DNA from: TMED108 sp964386795
GTDB taxonomy: Bacteria; Fidelibacterota; Marinisomatia; Marinisomatales; TCS55
DNA: 18,679 nt
Direction: 5' to 3'
NCBI GenBank assembly: GCA_964386795.1
Contig: CAYLUE010000032.1
Span: forward strand, 1-18,679
The translations under genes were made by a program, and so were the position numbers. The notes beneath the pieces were generated by a model. That model was given only the letters and a program-made list of their open reading frames with translations. It was not told the origin of the DNA and did no database searches. Shown here piece by piece: positions 1-6,613 of this stretch; the first letter of the stretch is position 1, and each line of letters begins with the position of its first letter.

Positions 1-44
1 TAAGTCTCAATATCTTAATCTTGTGTTTTCGAAGCGTGTATAAC

Positions 45-94
45 GAACAGCCTTTGGTAGAAGATACTCCACGTTAATTCTACAAGGGCTGTTC
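45..94 (+). promoter_or_regulatory. Long imperfect inverted repeat (hairpin) upstream of the FTR1 permease gene
   Basis: The left arm, 45-62, reads GAACAGCCTTTGGTAGAA and the right arm, 78-94, reads TTCTACAAGGGCTGTTC. They can form 17 pairs with one G-U pair and a single bulged G (57) around a 15-base loop. The element ends 21 bases before the permease start codon. It has no T-run after it, so it is a poor classical terminator. It could be a 5'-UTR structure, a processing signal, the end of an upstream transcript, or a DNA operator: a TATAAC at 39-44 sits directly before it. The structure is seen; its role is inferred. Confidence 0.55.
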
Positions 95-115
95 AATCAT
101 TATTAAGGTGTAAAA

Positions 116-940
116 ATGGCAGAATTTATAATCATTTTTAGAGAAGTTTTAGAAGCTGCATTAATTGTGGGTATTTTATATACCTACTTAAATAAAGTGG
201 ATCAGCAGAGTTCTATTGCAAAGATGTGGCAGGGAGTACTCGCCGCAATTGTATTAAGCGTAGTGGGCTCATTCCTGTTTCAAGTGCTGGCGGGGGGATT
301 TGAAGGTCAGGCTGAAAAACTTTTTGAAGGTGTTGTAATGATTACAGCATCCGTTGTACTTGGATCGATGATTGTTTGGATGGCCAAGAATAAAAATATC
401 GCAGATGATCTTAAATCTCAAGCGCATGATGCGCTATCTACCAAGAACGCTGGATGGGCTATTTTTAGCTTAGCATTTATAGCAGTATTCAGAGAAGGAA
501 TAGAAATCATACTATTCATGTATAGTCTTGCCGCAAAGCAGGGAGCCGTGTCGTTTCTTTCTTCATTATTAGGAGCTGTGTTAGCGCTAGGTGTGGGTTA
601 TGCGATCTTTGTTCAAGGTAAAAAAGTTCCATTAAAAACATTTTTCAATGTCAGTTCAGTCATCTTGATTCTAGTTGCTGCCGGCATGATGGCGTATGGC
701 GTACACGAGCTTGAGTCTGCTGGAGTGATACCTGACTATGGGCGCGTGTGGGATATAAATCCACCTAAGCTTGCGGATGGTTCCTATCCACTTTTCCATG
801 ACAAAGGATATATAGGCGGTCTATTTAAAGGGTTATTTGGTTACAATGGAGACCCCAGCTTAATAGAGCTTGGATCATGGATAATGACAATTACTATTCT
901 AGGCTTTTTATGGACTAAAGCAGATAATTCTAATAATTAA
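116..940 (+). CDS. FTR1 family iron permease
   Basis: This is a 274-residue inner-membrane protein of the FTR1/EfeU family, which imports ferric iron. The two family REXXE motifs are present: REVLE at residues 9-13 in the first membrane helix and REGIE at 126-130. Their acidic residues are known to be needed for iron passage. Several further hydrophobic segments (about 39-60, 73-90, 114-138, 144-166, 176-196 and 252-267) give the usual multi-pass layout. The C-terminal part contains a family-like FGYNGDPSL stretch at about 241-249. AAGGTG at 105-110 is a good ribosome binding site for the ATG at 116. No EfeO or EfeB partner is visible downstream. Instead a FecA-like receptor follows after 4 bases, so this is probably an iron-uptake operon. 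The family call is firm; the substrate is inferred from the family. Confidence 0.92.
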   Translation: MAEFIIIFREVLEAALIVGILYTYLNKVDQQSSIAKMWQGVLAAIVLSVVGSFLFQVLAGGFEGQAEKLFEGVVMITASVVLGSMIVWMAKNKNIADDLKSQAHDALSTKNAGWAIFSLAFIAVFREGIEIILFMYSLAAKQGAVSFLSSLLGAVLALGVGYAIFVQGKKVPLKTFFNVSSVILILVAAGMMAYGVHELESAGVIPDYGRVWDINPPKLADGSYPLFHDKGYIGGLFKGLFGYNGDPSLIELGSWIMTITILGFLWTKADNSNN

Positions 941-944
941 TAAT

Positions 945-3413
945 ATGAGAATACAAACAATGAATAAATATATTAATGTAGCTTTGATGCTGCTATTCTA
1001 CTCTTTTACTTATGCGCAATCATCAATTATTGGACAAGTAGTAAGTAAAATTGAAAATGAACCTATCTCAGATGTAAATATTTCTGTACTAAATTACAAT
1101 CTTGGATCTTCAACAGATTCAGAGGGTTTTTTTCAAATTGATTTACCAAATAATTTAACCGATCTAACCATAGAGCTAAGCGCAATTGGCTATTCAACTA
1201 TTTCAAAAAAATTCAATCAAACTGAAATGAGAAATGGTTTATTATTTGAAATGGAATCAAAAATTATTGAAATGAACCCAATTGTAGTTATCCAAAATTT
1301 ATCTAGAATAAATAATCCCTTCCTCCGCTCACCTGGATCAACTGACTTAATTACGAATATTGATATTAAAAAGTTTAACGACACCGATATAAATAGAATA
1401 TTAGGAAAAATACCTGGTATCTATATACAAGAAGAAGATGGCTTTGGTTTGCGTCCAAATATTGGTATGCGAGGTACTGGCGTTGAGAGAAGTTCAAAAA
1501 TAAATATAATGGAAGATGGTGTTCCAATTTCACCAGCACCCTATGCATCTCCAGCAGCATATTATTCACCAACCGCAGGTAGGATGTATGCTTTTGAAGC
1601 TAGAAAAGGATCATCTCAAATAAAGTATGGACCACATTCAACTGGTGGAGCACTTAATTATGTTTCAACTCCCATTCCAAATAGATTTAAATCTAATATT
1701 AATGCGAATACAGGTAATTATGACTCATATACTGTCAATGCGAATGTTGGCACATCGCATTCAAAAATCGGATATTTATTTGAATTTCTACATGATCAAA
1801 ATAATGGATTTAAGAAGATTGATTTTAATAGCAATAGTACTGGATTCAAGAAAACAGATTTTATGGGAAAGTTCAGATATAGCACAGAATTAATGAATCG
1901 ATTTCCTGGCGCAATAGAGCTTAAGCTTAGCTCAACTAATGAAATAAGCAATGAAACATATTTAGGATTAACACAAAAAGATTATGAACAAAATCCTTAT
2001 AGAAGATATTCTGCATCTCAAAATGACCAAATGAATGCAGATCATACCCAGATTACATTAACTAGTACTTTGAAATTTTCTGAGAAATCTAATATTTCAT
2101 TTGTTGCTTATAGAAATGATTTTAAAAGAAATTGGTATAAACTGTCTAAGGTTAATGGATCATCAATTGGATCCTTGCTTTCATCTGGAAATAGCCATGA
2201 AAACTATAAATTTCTTTCATTGTTAGATACACCAGATGATATATATCAAATCAAAGCAAATAATAGAGAATACTTTTCTGAAGGAATTCAATTAGTTTCA
2301 AATATTAAATCAAAATTATTTTTTGAACATAATTTGATGATAGGATTGAGATTTCATCAAGATGAGATGGATAGATTTCAAAAAGTAGATAAGTATGGTA
2401 TGGAAAAAGGAGCATTAAAAATATCAACGAAAGGAACATGGGGTGTAGGTTCAAAAAATAATAGGCTTGATAATGCTAGTTCATCATCATTTTTCATAGA
2501 AGATCAATTTGAAATCAATAAATTTGCAGTTACCGCAGGCATGAGATATGAGTCTATAAATTTAAACCGAAATGATTGGAAAGGAGATATATCTGATAAT
2601 GGGTCAAGCTGGAATGACCCACAGAGAACCTTGGAGCCATCTCAAAAAGCAAAGAATATAAATGTAGTTATTCCTGGATTAGGCTTTAACTATAAAATTA
2701 ATTCAGACATTGAAATTTTAGCGGGTATACATAAAGGCTTTTCACCACCCGGACCTGGTAGCAATGATTCTGATGACATCAAACCAGAAGAAAGTATAAA
2801 TATTGAATCCGGATTAAGTTACAATTCAGGTTTTAATAAGTTTAAAGGAATATTTTTTAACAATAGTTATTCAAATCTATTGGGTGATGATACTCAGTTT
2901 GCAGGTGAGGGAAGCTATGATCAGTTTAATGCTGGTAAAGTTAATATTCGAGGATTGGAGTTATCATTGATTAGAACTTTCAAGATTAATAAATTTTTTG
3001 TCCCCATCAATTTCAATTACACCCATACAAAATCTGAATTTTTAACATCTTTTGAAAGTAATTTCGAAGCATGGGGATCTGTTAAGAGTGGTGATGAGCT
3101 ACCATATTTACCCTCCAATCAATTTTATGCAGAAATTGGATTAATTTCAAAAAAAGGAAGTGCTTATCTAAGGCTAAAAAATATAGGAAAAATGAGAACC
3201 ATTGCTGGAAGCGGTTCTCTTGATGAGCAATATTCAACCGATGAATTAAACCAAGTTGATTTTCTCGGTCAATACAAAATAAATAAACAATCTAATTTAT
3301 TTTTATCAGTGAAGAATTTAACTGGAAGCAAATCTATTGTTTCTCGAAGGCCTGCTGGCTTAAGACCTACGATGCCAAGAGCTATTGCTTTTGGATTTCG
3401 ATTTCAATTTTAG
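945..3413 (+). CDS. FecA-like TonB-dependent outer-membrane receptor
   Basis: This is an 822-residue outer-membrane receptor. It has a signal peptide (about 1-25, ending TYAQ), a CarboxypepD-regulatory-like domain (about 27-110), a plug domain (about 130-245) and a 22-strand-type beta barrel ending in the terminal aromatic FRFQF. The plug closely resembles FecA: GFGLRPNIGMRGTG at 166-179, then ERSSKINIMEDGVPI at 181-195 and EARKGSSQIKYGP at 218-230. FecA binds ferric dicitrate and uses TonB energy to move it into the periplasm. An alternative start is the ATG at 960, which gives a shorter and more typical signal peptide (MNKYINVALML); neither start has a clear ribosome binding site. The 4-base spacing from the FTR1 gene implies co-transcription. 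The ferric-citrate substrate is inferred from plug similarity only; other ferric chelates are possible. Confidence 0.88.
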   Translation: MRIQTMNKYINVALMLLFYSFTYAQSSIIGQVVSKIENEPISDVNISVLNYNLGSSTDSEGFFQIDLPNNLTDLTIELSAIGYSTISKKFNQTEMRNGLLFEMESKIIEMNPIVVIQNLSRINNPFLRSPGSTDLITNIDIKKFNDTDINRILGKIPGIYIQEEDGFGLRPNIGMRGTGVERSSKINIMEDGVPISPAPYASPAAYYSPTAGRMYAFEARKGSSQIKYGPHSTGGALNYVSTPIPNRFKSNINANTGNYDSYTVNANVGTSHSKIGYLFEFLHDQNNGFKKIDFNSNSTGFKKTDFMGKFRYSTELMNRFPGAIELKLSSTNEISNETYLGLTQKDYEQNPYRRYSASQNDQMNADHTQITLTSTLKFSEKSNISFVAYRNDFKRNWYKLSKVNGSSIGSLLSSGNSHENYKFLSLLDTPDDIYQIKANNREYFSEGIQLVSNIKSKLFFEHNLMIGLRFHQDEMDRFQKVDKYGMEKGALKISTKGTWGVGSKNNRLDNASSSSFFIEDQFEINKFAVTAGMRYESINLNRNDWKGDISDNGSSWNDPQRTLEPSQKAKNINVVIPGLGFNYKINSDIEILAGIHKGFSPPGPGSNDSDDIKPEESINIESGLSYNSGFNKFKGIFFNNSYSNLLGDDTQFAGEGSYDQFNAGKVNIRGLELSLIRTFKINKFFVPINFNYTHTKSEFLTSFESNFEAWGSVKSGDELPYLPSNQFYAEIGLISKKGSAYLRLKNIGKMRTIAGSGSLDEQYSTDELNQVDFLGQYKINKQSNLFLSVKNLTGSKSIVSRRPAGLRPTMPRAIAFGFRFQF

Positions 3414-3515
3414 TTAAACTATAGAGAGCATAATGATTTTAAATTTTGTAAAATAAATTTACCTATCTTTAGTTTATTATCAATTAAAACGTTTTCTTAA
3501 ATTTGATATCGAAAA

Positions 3516-4769
3516 ATGAAATATTTTCAAATTTTAATTCCTACTCTTACCATCATTGCTAGCTGTGCACAATTACAGATAGATAAGAGTGCTACAAATA
3601 ATTCTTCTGAAATAAGTAGTGAAAAAATATTAAATCATATTAAATACCTTTCCAGCGATGAACTTGAAGGAAGATACCCTGGATCCAAAGGATCTAAACT
3701 AGCAATTAGCTATATTGAAAAAAAATTCAATGAATATAAATTAGAACCAGTAAACTCAAATGGCTATCAACAATATTTTGATTTTATTGATAAATCAGGT
3801 GATACTATTTCAATTCCAAATGTTGTTGGTATCATAAAAGGTTCAGATAGAAACAAAAATGATGAATTCATTGTATTGGGTGCCCATTTTGATCATTTAG
3901 GGTATGGTGGCGCTCACTCTGGATCTCTAATGATAAATTCAAATGAAATTCATAATGGTGCTGATGATAATGCATCTGGAGTTGCAGGAATTATTGAATT
4001 GGCCCGTAAATTATCCAATCATCAAAATACATTAAGAAGATCAATTATCGTAGTTGCATTCAATGCGGAAGAGCAAGGTATTTTTGGATCAAAATTTTTT
4101 GTTAATGATTCTTTTTTTAATTCAAAGAAAATGATAATGATGGTGAATCTAGATATGATTGGCCGATTAAATAAACTCAGTCTAAATATCTCAGGAACGG
4201 GAACATCACCAATTTTTAATTCATTATTAGATAATATTGCATCAAAACACAATTTGAATATTATTAAAAACCCTAATGGGCTTGGCCCTAGTGACCATGC
4301 AAGTTTCTACGCAAACGATATACCGGTTTTGTTTTTCTTTACTGGTGGACACTCTGATTATCATAAGCCAAGTGATGATTGGAATAAAATAAATGAAGAG
4401 GGGGAGAAAAAAATATTAAATATGATATTTGATATTATAAAATCAATTGATCAACTTGATAATCGCCCAACTTTTACTGAATCGGGTCCAAAAACTCAAT
4501 CATCCCAACAGAACCTAAAAGTAACATTTGGCTTTATGCCTTCTTATAGTCCGCTCGGAAAAGGTTTAGGTGTTGATGGGGTTCGCAAAGATGGTCCCGC
4601 TGGAAAAGCAGGGCTTTTAAAAGGTGATATCATTATCGAAATAAATGGAATGATGGTTAAGGATATCTATGGCTATATGGATATACTCAGTAAATTAAAG
4701 CCTGGTGAAAATTCCGAAATAAAAATACTTCGAGATGGTATTGAATCTGTTTTAATAATAAACCACTAA
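3516..4769 (+). CDS. M28 family zinc aminopeptidase lipoprotein with C-terminal PDZ domain
   Basis: This is a 417-residue exported peptidase. The N-terminus carries a lipobox, IASC, with Cys17 as the probable lipidation site. The M28 co-catalytic zinc set is complete: H124 in AHFDH, D150/D151 in GADDNASG, the catalytic and ligand pair E185-E186 in FNAEEQG, D213 in NLDMIG, and H283 in DYHKPSDD. Residues about 336-414 form a PDZ domain (LGKGLGVDGV, then GPAGKAGLLKGDIIIEING), which may bind peptide C-termini or a partner. It should act at the periplasmic side of a membrane, releasing N-terminal amino acids from peptides. The gene lies 102 bases after the receptor gene, so it may have its own promoter, and it is followed after 10 bases by the PD40 gene. 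Peptidase class is clear; the exact substrate is unknown. Confidence 0.9.
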   Translation: MKYFQILIPTLTIIASCAQLQIDKSATNNSSEISSEKILNHIKYLSSDELEGRYPGSKGSKLAISYIEKKFNEYKLEPVNSNGYQQYFDFIDKSGDTISIPNVVGIIKGSDRNKNDEFIVLGAHFDHLGYGGAHSGSLMINSNEIHNGADDNASGVAGIIELARKLSNHQNTLRRSIIVVAFNAEEQGIFGSKFFVNDSFFNSKKMIMMVNLDMIGRLNKLSLNISGTGTSPIFNSLLDNIASKHNLNIIKNPNGLGPSDHASFYANDIPVLFFFTGGHSDYHKPSDDWNKINEEGEKKILNMIFDIIKSIDQLDNRPTFTESGPKTQSSQQNLKVTFGFMPSYSPLGKGLGVDGVRKDGPAGKAGLLKGDIIIEINGMMVKDIYGYMDILSKLKPGENSEIKILRDGIESVLIINH

Positions 4770-4779
4770 GAGATATACA

Positions 4780-5868
4780 TTGTCAAAAATATATAATAAT
4801 ATGATCGTAATTGGTATAGCATTTGGAGTGTTAGCGCTAATGAGGTGGAATGCAGTCAATAGGTATGGAAGTTATGCTGATGGTAGTGCTAATCAGCATA
4901 TTGAGAATGAAGAATTACATTTCAAGAATCTTCGCCAATTAACCTTTAGCGGAGAAAACGCAGAAGCTTATTTTAGCTCTGATAATAAAGAGTTAATTTT
5001 CCAATCACATGATGAGCAAGGGGAATGCGATCAAATTTATACAATGAATTTAAAAACTGGTAAAATTAAACTAGTTTCTACAGGCAAAGGGGTTACTACT
5101 TGCGCTTATTTTCAATATCCTGAAAATAAAAGAATTTTATATGCATCGACGCATCATCATGATGAAAAATGTCCTCCAAAACCTGATCTTAGCAGGGGCT
5201 ATGTTTGGAAACTTTATGAAGATTATGATATCTTCAGCGCTGATAGAGATGGTCTAAATTTAAAGCAACTTACAAGTGAAGAAGGGTATGATGCTGAAGC
5301 GACAGTTTCAATCGATGGCAGACGCATTGTTTATACATCGATTTCATCTGGAGATCTTGAAATATGGACGATGAATCCTGACGGTTCAGATAAAAGAATG
5401 TTAACAAACAAACTAGGGTATGATGGAGGACCTTTTTTTAGTCATGATGGTAAAAAGATTATCTGGCGTGCATATTACCCTGAAACCAATGATGAAATAA
5501 GAGACTATAGAGACTTGATTGACCAGAGCATGATTAGGCCTATGAATCTTCAAATTAGAACTATGAACTCTGATGGTACAGATAAAAAGCAAATTACATT
5601 TAATAAAGGTGCGAATTTTGCTCCATATTTTTTCCCTAATGATGAGCGAATAATTTTTTGTTCAAATATGGCAGACCCAAAAGGAAGAGACTTTGATTTG
5701 TGGGCAGTCAATATTGATGGTACAAACTTGGAGAGGATAACTTATTTTAACGGCTTTGATGGTTTTCCTATGTTTAGTCCAAATGGAAAGTATTTTGTTT
5801 TTGCTTCAAATAGAAATCAATCAAAACAGGGTGATACAAATCTATTTATTGCTGAATGGAAAAATTAG
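4780..5868 (+). CDS. Membrane-anchored TolB-like PD40 beta-propeller protein
   Basis: This 362-residue protein has one N-terminal hydrophobic segment (about 8-21), which acts as a signal anchor or uncleaved signal peptide. A beta propeller of PD40/TolB-type repeats follows, recognisable by recurring units such as FSSDNKELIFQSHD, VSIDGRRIVYTS, FSHDGKKIIW and FSPNGKYFVFASN, each followed by a 'dg.n...lt' turn. No enzyme motif is seen. A His/Cys cluster, HHHDEKC at 125-131, precedes the PPKPD stretch and could bind metal. The TTG start at 4780 is chosen because AAGAGA lies 7 bases upstream (4768-4773); the alternative ATG at 4801 has no such site and would shorten the anchor's N-terminus. Close coupling to the M28 peptidase suggests a shared job in the envelope, perhaps presenting peptides or proteins. 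Function is not established. Confidence 0.8.
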   Translation: MSKIYNNMIVIGIAFGVLALMRWNAVNRYGSYADGSANQHIENEELHFKNLRQLTFSGENAEAYFSSDNKELIFQSHDEQGECDQIYTMNLKTGKIKLVSTGKGVTTCAYFQYPENKRILYASTHHHDEKCPPKPDLSRGYVWKLYEDYDIFSADRDGLNLKQLTSEEGYDAEATVSIDGRRIVYTSISSGDLEIWTMNPDGSDKRMLTNKLGYDGGPFFSHDGKKIIWRAYYPETNDEIRDYRDLIDQSMIRPMNLQIRTMNSDGTDKKQITFNKGANFAPYFFPNDERIIFCSNMADPKGRDFDLWAVNIDGTNLERITYFNGFDGFPMFSPNGKYFVFASNRNQSKQGDTNLFIAEWKN

Positions 5869-5926
5869 CATTTTCTTTTAAACTTTTTTCAAAATAAATC
5901 ACCAAAATTTGTATAAAAATATTGCC

Positions 5927-5950
5927 TATAATATACTTATTAGTCTAATA
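5927..5950 (+). promoter_or_regulatory. Candidate promoter and operator of the TetR/heme-uptake operon
   Basis: A TATAAT hexamer at 5927-5932 is followed by a perfect palindrome, TATTAGTCTAATA, at 5938-5950 (6-base arms around a central T). The palindrome covers where transcription would begin, a common place for a TetR-type repressor to bind. Just beyond it, TTCGA (5951-5955) and TCGAA (5964-5968) form a second, looser inverted pair. No good -35 box was found, and the region is very AT-rich, so both elements could be chance. Confidence 0.35.
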
Positions 5951-5987
5951 TTCGACTCTTAATTCGAAATATAAAATATTAATTTGC

Positions 5988-6590
5988 ATGATTTCAGATA
6001 GACAAGAAAAAGAACGAGAAATTCGTAAAGAACAAATCCTAAAAGCCGCTCTTAAAGTTTTTAAGTTGCAAGGCATAGAAAAATCCACTATGGATGAGAT
6101 TGCTAAGCAAGCTGATTTCGGAAAAGCATCTCTTTACTATTATTTTAGCTCTAAAGAAGAAATTTTTGTTGAACTTTTAGATCGCGGATGGAAAATGATA
6201 TGGGAATCTATTGAGCCAGTTATTCATAATCGTGATCACCCCAAAGATACATTTATAAATGCATTAAATATTATTGGTGGGCTTGTTAGAAACGATTCTG
6301 TTCTATTTGAATTTTTATTTACTGCTCCAAAAACTCTCTCAGAAAATCCAAATGAAAAAAATATAGAATGGAAAAAATATCAAAGCAAAATGTATAGTGT
6401 ATTGCAGAGCTTACTGGAAGAAGGTATCGAGAAGAAAGAATTTCCTAAAATGCGCCCAGATATTTTGATGAGAGCAATTGGAGGACTTTTTCATGGACTA
6501 TTCTTTTTGGGAAATGAAAAAAAATCAATGTCACGTGAAACTATGGAAGAGTTTATCACAACTTTTATAGGCAACTACGGCACTTCATAG
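5988..6590 (+). CDS. TetR/AcrR family transcriptional regulator
   Basis: This is a 200-residue regulator of usual family length. The N-terminal TetR DNA-binding domain spans about residues 12-60. It contains ILKAALKVFKLQGIEKSTM, the helix-turn-helix DEIAKQADFGKASLYYYF at 36-53, and the following SSKEEIFVELLD. The C-terminal half is the divergent ligand-binding and dimerisation domain, from which the inducer cannot be read. It is the first gene of an apparent operon with a TonB-dependent receptor, which starts 23 bases after its stop codon, and a HmuY-like lipoprotein. The likely role is local control of that uptake operon and of itself, through the palindrome at 5938-5950. Regulation by heme or iron status is an inference; TetR proteins most often respond to small organic ligands. 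Confidence 0.88.
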   Translation: MISDRQEKEREIRKEQILKAALKVFKLQGIEKSTMDEIAKQADFGKASLYYYFSSKEEIFVELLDRGWKMIWESIEPVIHNRDHPKDTFINALNIIGGLVRNDSVLFEFLFTAPKTLSENPNEKNIEWKKYQSKMYSVLQSLLEEGIEKKEFPKMRPDILMRAIGGLFHGLFFLGNEKKSMSRETMEEFITTFIGNYGTS

Positions 6591-6613
6591 TTTTTATCGA
6601 GCGGGGGAACACA

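Noticed and set aside
1..44. Promoter for the FTR1 gene (TTGTGT at 21-26 and TATAAC at 39-44)
   Set aside because: The spacer is 12 bases, too short for a standard promoter, so it is not listed as a feature.
3439..3462. TAAATTT/AAATTTA inverted repeat after the FecA-like gene
   Set aside because: The arms are made only of A and T, without a stable stem or T-tail, so neither a terminator nor an operator can be supported.
3498..3505. TAAATTTG, a match to the Bacteroidetes -7 element (TAnnTTTG), upstream of the M28 gene
   Set aside because: It lies only 10 bases before the start codon and no TTG element was found at the proper distance; such matches are expected by chance in AT-rich DNA.
5862..5900. 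Possible terminator after the PD40 gene
   Set aside because: Only a 5-base A/T-dominated stem (GAAAA/TTTTC) can form, which is too weak.
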